From contig PMLO01000046.1 of assembly GCA_003158895.1 (NCBI GenBank), forward strand, positions 1 through 9,560: a DNA stretch of 9,560 bases, written 5' to 3'. Numbering within the stretch: position 1 is the stretch's first letter; the number at the start of each line of letters is the position of its first letter. The DNA comes from Propionibacteriaceae bacterium. GTDB taxonomy: Bacteria; Actinomycetota; Actinomycetes; Propionibacteriales; Propionibacteriaceae. Shown here one piece after another: positions 1 to 7,528 of this stretch. A program made the translations under genes and the position numbers. The notes beneath the pieces were generated by a model that did not search any database, was not told where the DNA came from, and saw only the letters and a program-made list of their open reading frames with translations.

Positions 1-24
1 CGGCGTGCAAGCCAGGTGCAGCGA
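1..24. repeat. Left copy of a 24-bp exact terminal direct repeat
   Basis: Bases 1-24 are identical, in the same orientation, to bases 9537-9560. The repeat touches both ends of the sequence, so 24 bp is a minimum if more sequence exists outside. This is the signature of a circular molecule cut open with a small overlap, or of one unit of a tandem array. No inverted structure or recombinase-like core is visible in the repeat, so I do not call it an attachment site. Confidence 0.95.
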
Positions 25-67
25 CTGCGCGGAGATCGACGACGGGGTGGTACGTGTGGCAGAGCAG

Positions 68-1342
68 ATGACCCACGAAGCATCCGTCGCGCACGTCAGC
101 TCACTTGCCGCGATCGTGCACCACGTGCGATCCGACGCGGCAACGACCCGACCTGAGATTTCCCGCCTCACCGGTCTCGGCCGCAACGTCGTGGCACAAC
201 GGGTCGGCCAACTGATGGAACTCGGTCTGCTGGAGGACGACGGCCCCGGAACCTCGGTCGGCGGCCGACCGGCCCGATCCCTGACCTTCCGTGCCGATGC
301 CGGCAGGGTTCTGATCGCAAGCCTCGGGCACAGCGCCATGACTCTCGGGATCGCCGACCTGGCCGGGCACTTCATCGACAAACGCCACATCGTGCACGAC
401 ATAGCTGCCGGGCCAGAATCGGCTCTCACCGTTGCGGAGAGCATTCTCGACGATCTAGTCGCCGATCACGTCGGCGAAGCGATCTGGGGAGTGGGCGTGG
501 GCGTTCCCGGCCCCGTGGAGTTCGCAACAGGTCGACCGGTCGCGCCACCGATCATGCCCGGCTGGGACGACTACCCCGTGAGGGACAGACTCGCCGACCG
601 CTACGCGGCTCCCGCCTGGCTCGACAACGACACCAACCTGATGGCCTTGGGCGAGCTTCGGACGGGGGCAGCACAGGGTGTGAGTGCGGCAATATTCGTC
701 AAGGTGGGTACTGGGATCGGCGCTGGGCTCATCTGCGATGGGCGCCTCTGGCGTGGGGCTCAGGGCGCGGCGGGCGAGATCGGGCACTCCGGGCCATCTT
801 CGCCATTCTCCCTGGGGTCCGCCCGTTGCCAGTGCGGGAACGTAGGTTGCCTGGTTGCGACGGCGAGCGGACATGCGCTCGGCACGCAAGCCGTCGATGC
901 TGCGCGTGACGGATCGAGTCGATGGCTGGCGGATGCCGCCAAACGCGGCGAGCCACTCAATGACAGGACTGTGACCGAAGGCGCACGCCACGGCGATGCG
1001 GTCTGTGTGGAGATGCTGGTTGGCGCGGCGGAGAGGCTGGGAGATGTGCTGGCGACCGTCGTCAACTTCTACAACCCGTCGCTCATAGTCCTCGGTGGGC
1101 GAATCGCGGAGGCTGACGAACGCTTCTTGACTTCAGTACGGCAGGTGGTCTACAGCCGCGCCATGCCCCTCAACACACGCAATCTCCTCATCGCGAAGAC
1201 CACCGTGGGCGAGGACGTCGCTGCGATCGGCGCCGTCCACATGGTGCTCGACGAGCTCTTCTCCCAGCCGATCTTGGCGCGGTGGCTTGCGTTTGGCTCG
1301 CCGGCGGGGCAGCAAGGCCTGACCCAGGCCTCCGGCGCCTGA
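68..1342 (+). CDS. ROK-family transcriptional repressor (NagC/XylR type)
   Basis: Predicted sugar-responsive DNA-binding repressor of 424 aa, a usual length for ROK regulators. Seen: an N-terminal winged helix-turn-helix at about residues 24-55 (RPEISRLTGLGRNVVAQRV), then a ROK domain with the sugar-site DNDTN at 187-190 region, GTGIGAG at 214-220, the EIGH motif at 237-240, the zinc-site CQCGNVGC at 254-261, and NPSLIVLGG at 336-344. The first phosphate loop, DxGxT in ROK kinases, reads LGHSAMTLGI, which fits a regulator rather than a sugar kinase. The start is uncertain: ATG at 68 fits the family N-terminus but has only a weak AGAG ahead; in-frame GTG codons at 5, 47 and 56 are alternatives, and the frame stays open leftward across the terminal repeat to about 9502. 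On a closed circle the gene is divergent from the binding-protein gene, so it probably controls that promoter. The sugar effector is unknown. Confidence 0.9.
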   Translation: MTHEASVAHVSSLAAIVHHVRSDAATTRPEISRLTGLGRNVVAQRVGQLMELGLLEDDGPGTSVGGRPARSLTFRADAGRVLIASLGHSAMTLGIADLAGHFIDKRHIVHDIAAGPESALTVAESILDDLVADHVGEAIWGVGVGVPGPVEFATGRPVAPPIMPGWDDYPVRDRLADRYAAPAWLDNDTNLMALGELRTGAAQGVSAAIFVKVGTGIGAGLICDGRLWRGAQGAAGEIGHSGPSSPFSLGSARCQCGNVGCLVATASGHALGTQAVDAARDGSSRWLADAAKRGEPLNDRTVTEGARHGDAVCVEMLVGAAERLGDVLATVVNFYNPSLIVLGGRIAEADERFLTSVRQVVYSRAMPLNTRNLLIAKTTVGEDVAAIGAVHMVLDELFSQPILARWLAFGSPAGQQGLTQASGA

Positions 1343-1628
1343 CCCTGGCTGACACCTTCCGCCCCTGACGCGGGGATCACCGCCGCAATCCAGGCCCAGT
1401 GCGTGTCACCTGGTATGGCGAGGGAGCTCCACTCGACGAGCGACCGAGGGAGCTACGGGGCGGCGGGTGCGGTCCTCGGTGTGCTCGGTCGACGCCGCTA
1501 CTACTCTGCTTTCCCGCGAGGCCTTGAGGAGCGGAGCCTGACCGGTCGTACGTCTCACGCGGCGCGTGTCCGGCTGCCCGACCCCCTTCCCCAGCAAGCC
1601 CAGGTACCGCCGAGGTGCCAGTTCATGA

Positions 1629-1814
1629 TCACGGCCGAGGCGTCGGCGCCCCCGGCGAGAATGTGGCCGAAGCGCCCTGGTGTTCGTCGTGGCTCGCGAG
1701 GACGCCGTCCGGGGCCACCACCGAACGCCTGGCGTGCTCAAGGTGCACCCCTAGTTCGAGCATGATGAGGGCCACCTCCCGGATCCGGGATTCTGGAAGG
1801 CTGTCGCCCCGAAA
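1629..1814 (-). pseudogene. Possible decayed coding fragment, family unknown
   Basis: Read on the minus strand, the frame between the stops at 1815-1817 and 1629-1631 encodes about 61 residues. The first 40 or so have a protein-like helix pattern (RIREVALIMLELGVHLEHAR) followed by a mixed polar segment. There is no upstream start codon, no Shine-Dalgarno, and the rest is Pro/Ala-rich. It could be the C-terminal helical end of a lost catabolic gene that once followed the dehydratase, or simply a chance frame. I do not recognise the family. Confidence 0.25.
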
Positions 1815-1817
1815 TCA

Positions 1818-1845
1818 CGGCGGCCGCAGGGCGTCTCGGCCGCCG
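1818..1845 (-). terminator. Terminator-like stem-loop after the dehydratase gene
   Basis: CGGCGGCCG at 1818-1826 and CGGCCGCCG at 1837-1845 form a perfect 9-bp stem with a 10-nt loop. On the minus strand it begins five bases after the TGA of the enolase-family gene and is followed by TGATTTC, a weak T-run. The position directly after the last gene of a leftward set, facing a convergent gene, supports transcription termination; because the stem is symmetrical it could act on both strands. Confidence 0.6.
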
Positions 1846-1850
1846 GTCGA

Positions 1851-3035
1851 TCACTTCACTGTCTCGATATACGCCTCTGCGTAGCCCTGCTCGGAGAGGT
1901 CCTGGCCGATGCCAGGCTTGTCGGGGATGCTGAAGTAGCCGTCCTTGGGCTGGTAGTCGTTCACGCAGCCAGCGATGTTTGCGGGCATGAGCGCGACGGC
2001 GTGGTGCTCATGGATGACGAAGTTCGGGATGACAGCCTCAAGTTGCAGCGCAGTCGCCGTAGCAATCGGGCTCCCGCAGACGTGCATCTGAACGCCCACG
2101 TCGTACGTGTTGCCCATGTCGCAGATCTTCTTCCCCTCGCTGAGCCCGCCACAGTTTCCGAGGTCGGGCTGGATGATCTGAAGAGAACCGTCCTCGAAGA
2201 ACTGCCGATAGCCCCACCGACCGTAGATGCGCTCACCGGATGCCATCGGGATCTTCAAGCTGTCGGCGAGTTCGCGGAACAGCGTCGGGTTCAGGGGTGT
2301 GGTGGGCTCCTCGTAGTAGAAGCAGCGGAACTGCTCAAGTTCGCGGCCGAGCTGGATCGCGGACTTCTTGTCCGTCATCGCGTGGAGCTCGATAATGATG
2401 TCCATCCCGGCACCGCCCGCTTCACGCATCGCCCGCACTCGCTCGACGGCCACGCTGAGCTGGTCGTGTTCGAGCAGCCCGAAGTTCGACCAGGCCGTCC
2501 ACTCGCCTTCGAGGTTGAAGCCGATCGGGTCGACCTTCACGCAGGAGTAGCCGTCGGCCTTGGCTTTGAGCGTCACCTCGGCGTAGTCCTCGGGGGTGAC
2601 CATCGGGCGCGTCGCAGGGCCCCAGTCGAACTGAACCTGGCTCGCGTAGGTGCGCAGCTTCTCGTTGGTCTTACCACCGAGCAACTCGTAGACCGGCACG
2701 CCGAGTGTCTTGCCCTTCAGATCCCACAGTGCGTTGTCGATTGCCGACATGGCCCCGAAGACGACCCCGCCGCCGCCCATGCCCCAGAACGTCTGCCGGA
2801 AGAGCTTCTCCCAGATCGCCTCGATCCGGAACGGATCCTCGCCGATGATGAGCTCGGCGAAGTCCTTGGCCATGCCGAACTGGGCCTCCTTGGCGGTCCC
2901 GTAAGCCAGCCCGATCTCGCCGAGGCCGAAGAGACCCTCGTCGGTGTTGACCCGGACGACAGTCGGGTTCCAGGGAGTCCCTTCGACTGCCCCATACGCC
3001 TTCATGCGGATGACGTCCACACTCGTGATCTTCAT
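1851..3035 (-). CDS. Enolase-superfamily acid-sugar dehydratase (mandelate racemase subgroup)
   Basis: Predicted cytoplasmic Mg2+-dependent enzyme of 394 aa that would abstract the proton next to a carboxylate and eliminate water, giving a 2-keto-3-deoxy sugar acid. Seen: N-terminal capping domain (1-125, with AIDNALWDLKGKTLGVPVYE at about 98-117) and a barrel with CVKVDP at 165-170, metal ligands E216 (in IELH), E242 (YYEEP) and E268 (SGER), QPDLGNCGG at 289-297, H318 (VQMHVCGSP) and E343. Strand two carries KVD rather than the KxK of racemases, and H218 follows metal ligand E216, as in D-galactonate and D-mannonate dehydratases; I infer a dehydratase of an aldonic or uronic acid derivative, substrate unknown. 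ATG at 3035 is chosen for the GAAAGGAAAG site ahead and the family-typical MKITSVDV start; the frame extends 21 codons upstream without support. It lies 149 bp after the transporter, so it may be co-transcribed or have its own control through the hairpin at 3058-3077. Confidence 0.88.
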   Translation of the reverse strand: MKITSVDVIRMKAYGAVEGTPWNPTVVRVNTDEGLFGLGEIGLAYGTAKEAQFGMAKDFAELIIGEDPFRIEAIWEKLFRQTFWGMGGGGVVFGAMSAIDNALWDLKGKTLGVPVYELLGGKTNEKLRTYASQVQFDWGPATRPMVTPEDYAEVTLKAKADGYSCVKVDPIGFNLEGEWTAWSNFGLLEHDQLSVAVERVRAMREAGGAGMDIIIELHAMTDKKSAIQLGRELEQFRCFYYEEPTTPLNPTLFRELADSLKIPMASGERIYGRWGYRQFFEDGSLQIIQPDLGNCGGLSEGKKICDMGNTYDVGVQMHVCGSPIATATALQLEAVIPNFVIHEHHAVALMPANIAGCVNDYQPKDGYFSIPDKPGIGQDLSEQGYAEAYIETVK

Positions 3036-3057
3036 GCGCTTTCCTTTCTGTAGCGTT

Positions 3058-3077
3058 GGTCGTTGTTCGCAACGACC
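3058..3077. promoter_or_regulatory. Perfect 8-bp hairpin / operator-like inverted repeat ahead of the dehydratase
   Basis: GGTCGTTG at 3058-3065 and CAACGACC at 3070-3077 are perfect inverted arms around a 4-nt centre (TTCG on the plus strand, CGAA on the minus strand). It lies 22 bp upstream of the dehydratase start, just before its Shine-Dalgarno. With no T-run after it, it is a poor intrinsic terminator; it could be a regulator-binding site or an RNA hairpin that shapes processing or translation of the dehydratase mRNA. Confidence 0.5.
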
Positions 3078-3120
3078 CGACTCCATCGGCTGATCCATGT
3101 TCAGGACGTTCTTCTGTAGC

Positions 3121-3181
3121 GCTCAGAATGTGTTTCGGCAGCAGCGAGAAGAACGACTCCATGGAGGCGTTGTCCCCCTTC
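3121..3181 (-). pseudogene. Remnant of an IS3-family transposase (C-terminal DDE region)
   Basis: On the minus strand, 3180-3124 translates as KGDNASMESFFSLLPKHIL. This matches, from memory, the conserved stretch DNAxMESFFxLLQKNVL of IS3-type transposases, which holds the last acidic residue of the DDE triad. Only about 20 residues survive: upstream the frame runs into the 3' end of the DppD-type gene (stop at 3185-3187), downstream the similarity ends at once. No terminal inverted repeats or target duplication are visible. It is a scar of an old insertion, not a working element. Confidence 0.6.
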
Positions 3182-3184
3182 TGG

Positions 3185-4251
3185 TCAACCGCGCACCGCG
3201 AGCTCAGCTGGAACAAGATCTGCGCGCTGGTCGTGCAAATGACACGCAACTCGCCGGCCCGACTCGACGAACCTTGTCTCGCCCAGGCCAGGATCCAGCT
3301 CCCGGCAAGGTTCGAACGCGTATCGGCAACGCGGCGCGAAGGGACATCCGGTCGGTAGGTGCCTGAAGTCGGGCGGCGCGCCGGGAATCCCTTCGAGCTC
3401 CCGCCTCGGCCCGTGCAGGGGAGGGAACGAGCGAAGCAGACCCCGGGAGTACGGGTGGCGTGGTCGCCGATACACCTCGTCAGCCGAGGCGTCCTCCACG
3501 ATCTCGCCCGCGTACATGATGGCGATCCGGTCGGCGATCTCGATGAGCAAGGAGACGTCGTGGGTGATGAAGATCACCGAGAATCCGAGCCTCTCGCGCA
3601 GCTCCACGATCTGCTCGACGATCTGCCGTTGCATAACCACGTCCAGCGCCGTCGTCGGCTCATCCATGATCAGCACCCGCGGCTCCAAGGCGAGCGCCAT
3701 GGCGATCATCACACGTTGCCTCATCCCACCAGAGAGCTGATGCGGGTAGGACCGCACCCGCTCGGGTGAGATGCCCACCATCGTCAGCAGCTCTCGGGCT
3801 CGGCCGTCAAGCTCAGTGCGCGACCACTCGGGCCGGTGCGCGGCTATCGTGTCGGTGAGCTGCCTGCCGATCCGGAACACGGGGTTGAGAGAGTTCATCG
3901 CGCCCTGGAACACAATCGCGATGTCCCGCCAACGTGCGGCGCGGAGCTCCCGCTCGGGCTGGCGGATGATGTCAACCGGCTCTGCTCCGTCGCCCGGATA
4001 GTAGAGGACCTGGCCCCCGCTGATCAGCCCAGGCGGGGGAAGCAACCTCGTCGCAGCGTAGACGAGGGTCGACTTGCCGCAACCTGATTCGCCCGCGAGC
4101 CCGAGCACCTCGCCCTCGTGCAGGGTCAGGTCGACACCACGCAGTGCGCGGACGCGGTCGTCGCCATAGCCGTAGTCGACCACCAGATTGCGAATCTCCA
4201 GCACGGGACTGCCAGTCGTCCGTGCTGCTGGCGCCCCGATCATGGGAAGGG

Positions 4252-4255
<4 letters not shown>
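3185..4255 (-). CDS. ABC transporter ATPase, DppD/OppD type
   Basis: One of the two motor subunits of the importer, 356 aa, cytoplasmic and bound to the B/C permeases. Seen: Walker A GESGCGKST at 55-63, Q-loop VFQGAMNSLNP with Q117, signature LSGGMRQR at 174-181, Walker B VLIMDEP at 194-200, D-loop ALD, H-loop H232, and a C-terminal oligopeptide-transporter extension with cysteines 304, 310, 317 and 338 in the spacing of the [4Fe-4S]-type site of DppD/DppF. MRQR in the signature and FQGAMNSLNP mark it as the D rather than the F partner. The ATG at 4255 overlaps the DppC-type stop by 4 bp (ATGA) and has GGAGG seven bases ahead, so translation is coupled. It is the last transporter gene, and its 3' end abuts the transposase scar, so the final few codons could have been altered, although length is normal. 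Confidence 0.93.
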
Positions 4256-5298
<1,043 letters not shown>

Positions 5299-5299
5299 A

Positions 5300-6280
5300 T
5301 CAGGACTCCTGCCGTGTGCGGGGGTCGAGCAAGACGTATACGAAGTCGGCGGCGATGTTCGCGAGCAGAACCGAGAACGTGATGATCAGGAAGATGCCCT
5401 GCATGAGCGGGTAGTCCTTGCCCCCGATCGCCTGAAACAGCTGGAATCCGATCCCGGGATACGAGAAGACCAGCTCCATCACGAGCGTTCCGGACACCAC
5501 AAACCCGAGGGACAGCGCGAATCCGGACATCTGAGGCAGGATCGCGTTCCGCGCGGCGTAGCCGAACATCACTCGTCGCTCCGAGAGGCCTTTGGCCTGG
5601 GCGACGGTGACGTAGTCCTCGGAGGTGACGGTCACCATCATGTTCCGCATCCCCAAGATCCAGCCGGAGATCGACGACATGATGATCGTGACCGCCGGGA
5701 GCAGCGCGTGCTGCACGACCGAGCCGACGAACGCCCAGGTCCAGCCCGGGACCAGTCCCCCGTCGTAGCCTCCACCTGTCGGCAGCACAGGCCACGTCAC
5801 CGCGAACGCGGCGATGGCGATGAGGCCCAGCCAGAAGTACGGCACTGAGGAGAAGAACGTGGTGACCGGCAGGATCCCATCAACCCACGACCCTCGCCTC
5901 CAGCCGATCAGGACGCCGATGAGTGAACCACCGACGACCGAGATGATCGTGGCGACACCGACAAGGCCGACCGTCCAGGGAAGCGACTGGCTGATCACCT
6001 GCGACACGGGCGTCGGGAAGAAGACGAAAGACAGCCCGAGATTGCCGTGCAGGATCTGTCCCCAGTACTGCCAGTACTGGGTCCACAGATCGGTGTTCTT
6101 GTCCAACCCGAACAGGACGTACAGCGAGTGCACGGCGTCCGTGCTGAGCTGACCCTGGTAGCGGTTGATAAGGGACTGCACGGGGTCGCCTGGCATTGCC
6201 CTCGGGATGATGAAGTTGATCGTCACAGCAGCCCATGCGGTGACGAGGTAGAAGCCGAGCCGGCGGGCGAGGAACTTCAC
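5300..6280 (-). CDS. ABC transporter permease, DppB/OppB type
   Basis: Inner-membrane subunit of 326 aa. Seen: a first membrane helix near residues 8-26 followed by PGDPV (30-34), the DppB-type periplasmic region to about 98, hydrophobic segments at about 102-127, 137-163, 183-210, 252-272 and 294-317, and the EAA-type loop from EDYVTVAQAKGLSERR to ILP at 221-249. I chose the GTG at 6280 because CGGAGG lies seven bases ahead and VKFLARRLGFYLVTAW is the normal DppB start; the longer frame to 6478 adds 66 Arg/Pro-rich residues that overlap the ATPase gene and are not protein-like. The GTG overlaps the upstream stop (GTGA), so translation is coupled to the F-type ATPase. Confidence 0.92.
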   Translation of the reverse strand: MKFLARRLGFYLVTAWAAVTINFIIPRAMPGDPVQSLINRYQGQLSTDAVHSLYVLFGLDKNTDLWTQYWQYWGQILHGNLGLSFVFFPTPVSQVISQSLPWTVGLVGVATIISVVGGSLIGVLIGWRRGSWVDGILPVTTFFSSVPYFWLGLIAIAAFAVTWPVLPTGGGYDGGLVPGWTWAFVGSVVQHALLPAVTIIMSSISGWILGMRNMMVTVTSEDYVTVAQAKGLSERRVMFGYAARNAILPQMSGFALSLGFVVSGTLVMELVFSYPGIGFQLFQAIGGKDYPLMQGIFLIITFSVLLANIAADFVYVLLDPRTRQES

Positions 6281-7443
6281 TGTGATACCTCCGATGGGTC
6301 GACAGGATGGACGGCCGCGGCCGCCGCGCCGAGGTTCGGCAAAGCGAGGCCGGACGGACGGTTGTCGACGCCACCGGCGTCGCGCGTCGCGTACCCCCAG
6401 CACGCGACCTCGCGGCCGCCCCCGATCGGCATGAGCACGGGCGTGAGTACCCGGCACGCCTCTGCGGCGAACGGGCATCGAGGATGGAAGCGACAGCCAG
6501 CTGGGGGTCGGACCATGTTCGGCGGCTCTCCACCTGCACCTGTCTCGCGCTGCACACCGAGGTACTCGGGGTCGGGAGCCGACCGCACCAGGAGCTGTGT
6601 ATAGGGGTGCGCCGGCCGCTGCGTCACGGACTCGCTGTCACCCGTCTCCACGATCCGACCGGCATACATCACGAAGGTACGGTCGGCGAAATAGCGCGCA
6701 GAGGCGATGTCGTGGGTGATGTAGAGGATCGCGATTCCGAGGCGGTCGCGCAAGTCCTTGAGCAGGTTGAGGATGCCGATCCGGATCGAGACGTCGAGCA
6801 TGGAGATCGGTTCGTCGGCGAGAAGCACCTCCGGGTCAGCAGCCAGGGCACGGGCGATCGCCACACGCTGACGCTGACCGCCGGAAAGCTCATGGGGGAA
6901 GCAGTCGATGAAGCGCTCCGGGTTGAGCTGGACTCGCTCGAGCAAGCCTCGTAGCGCCGCCTCAAGGTCGGCGCCGCGCAGCCGGTGGTGGTGGATCCGC
7001 AGAGCCCGCGTCAGTACATACCGCACCCTGTGGACCGGATTGAGTGACGCGAACGGGTCCTGGAAGATCATCTGGGCACTGAGGCAGTAGGCACGGAAGG
7101 CGCGGCCCCTCGCAGCTGTCACCGGGGCGCCGTGCAGCAGCACCTGACCGCCGGTCTGTACGTACAGCCGAGAGAGCAGTCGAGCGACGGTCGACTTGCC
7201 AGAGCCCGACTCACCGACCAGCGCAAGCACCTGCCCCGCGTAGAGTTCAAGGTCCACGTCGTCCACAGCGTGCACGACAGCGCCCCGACCACCCACGCCA
7301 CCGACGGGAAAGTGCTTGGTCAAGCCCACGGCCGCCAGGACCGGGAGTTCACGGCTCGCGGCAGGGTCGGCGTCGAGCCCTCGAGCATCGAGTGCGGGGA
7401 CGGGCTCGGGGCTGTCGGCTCGGATGGCAGGTTCGTCATTCAT
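6277..7443 (-). CDS. ABC transporter ATPase, DppF/OppF type
   Basis: Second motor subunit, 388 aa. Seen: a 33-residue acidic, Ala/Pro-rich N-terminal extension, Walker A GESGSGKST at 77-85, Q-loop FQDPFASLNP with Q128, signature LSGGQRQR at 186-193, Walker B VLLADEP at 206-212, D-loop SMLDVS at 214-219, H-loop H244, and the C-terminal cysteines 317, 323, 330 and 348 of the oligopeptide family. The EPISMLDVSIR wording resembles, from memory, F-type ATPases of oligosaccharide rather than peptide importers; I treat that as a weak hint. About 40 residues after the last cysteine are low-complexity. ATG at 7443 has AGG(TGA) a few bases ahead. It sits directly after the binding-protein stem-loop and before the permeases, an order different from the common A-B-C-D-F. 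Confidence 0.92.
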   Translation of the reverse strand: MNDEPAIRADSPEPVPALDARGLDADPAASRELPVLAAVGLTKHFPVGGVGGRGAVVHAVDDVDLELYAGQVLALVGESGSGKSTVARLLSRLYVQTGGQVLLHGAPVTAARGRAFRAYCLSAQMIFQDPFASLNPVHRVRYVLTRALRIHHHRLRGADLEAALRGLLERVQLNPERFIDCFPHELSGGQRQRVAIARALAADPEVLLADEPISMLDVSIRIGILNLLKDLRDRLGIAILYITHDIASARYFADRTFVMYAGRIVETGDSESVTQRPAHPYTQLLVRSAPDPEYLGVQRETGAGGEPPNMVRPPAGCRFHPRCPFAAEACRVLTPVLMPIGGGREVACWGYATRDAGGVDNRPSGLALPNLGAAAAAVHPVDPSEVSQ

Positions 7444-7492
7444 CGGTCACCTGATGTCGTCGGGGCGTACAGGACGGAGGAAAAGGGGGACG

Positions 7493-7522
7493 GGTCCCAC
7501 CGGCCCGGCGGCCGGTGGGACC
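7493..7522 (-). terminator. Strong stem-loop with T-run between binding protein and ATPase genes
   Basis: GGTCCCACCGGC at 7493-7504 and GCCGGTGGGACC at 7511-7522 form a perfect 12-bp GC-rich stem with a 6-nt loop. On the minus strand it begins six bases after the TGA of the binding-protein gene and is followed by CGTCCCCCTTTTCC, a C/T run ending in four T. This is a good intrinsic terminator or attenuator. Because the rest of the transporter lies beyond it with no clear promoter in the 49 bp that remain, I infer partial read-through, giving more binding-protein mRNA than membrane-complex mRNA; it may also protect the upstream mRNA from 3' decay. Confidence 0.85.
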
Positions 7523-7528
7523 TCGCAT

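Larger units (their letters stand above)
1343..1850. other. 508-bp convergent gap without a convincing gene
   Basis: This stretch lies between the 3' ends of the repressor and the dehydratase genes. Several overlapping open frames exist on both strands (for example 1403-1765 plus, 1406-1741 minus, 1615-1884 plus), but all are Arg/Pro/Ser-rich and low in hydrophobic residues, as expected of chance frames in GC-rich DNA. One minus-strand frame, open from about 1814 to a stop at 1629-1631, reads like real protein for about 40 residues (LPESRIREVALIMLELGVHL and onward) and then loses character; it has no plausible start and may be the tail of a decayed gene of unknown family. The only clear structure is the inverted repeat at 1818-1845. 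Confidence 0.6.

Noticed and set aside
1..24. Terminal repeat as an integrase attachment site or phage terminus
   Set aside because: No integrase, terminase or structural gene is present and the repeat has no symmetrical core; circular overlap or tandem unit explains it more simply.
2001..3053. 350-residue plus-strand open frame opposite the dehydratase
   Set aside because: It is the antisense shadow of a gene with clear enolase-family motifs; the translation lacks any recognisable domain and has no Shine-Dalgarno.
3036..3098. 21-residue N-terminal extension of the dehydratase
   Set aside because: It would run through the hairpin and the Shine-Dalgarno of the ATG at 3035, and family members begin near MKI.
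6281..6478. 66-residue N-terminal extension of the DppB-type permease
   Set aside because: It overlaps the F-type ATPase gene in another frame, is Arg/Pro-rich, and the GTG at 6280 has a strong CGGAGG and the normal family N-terminus.
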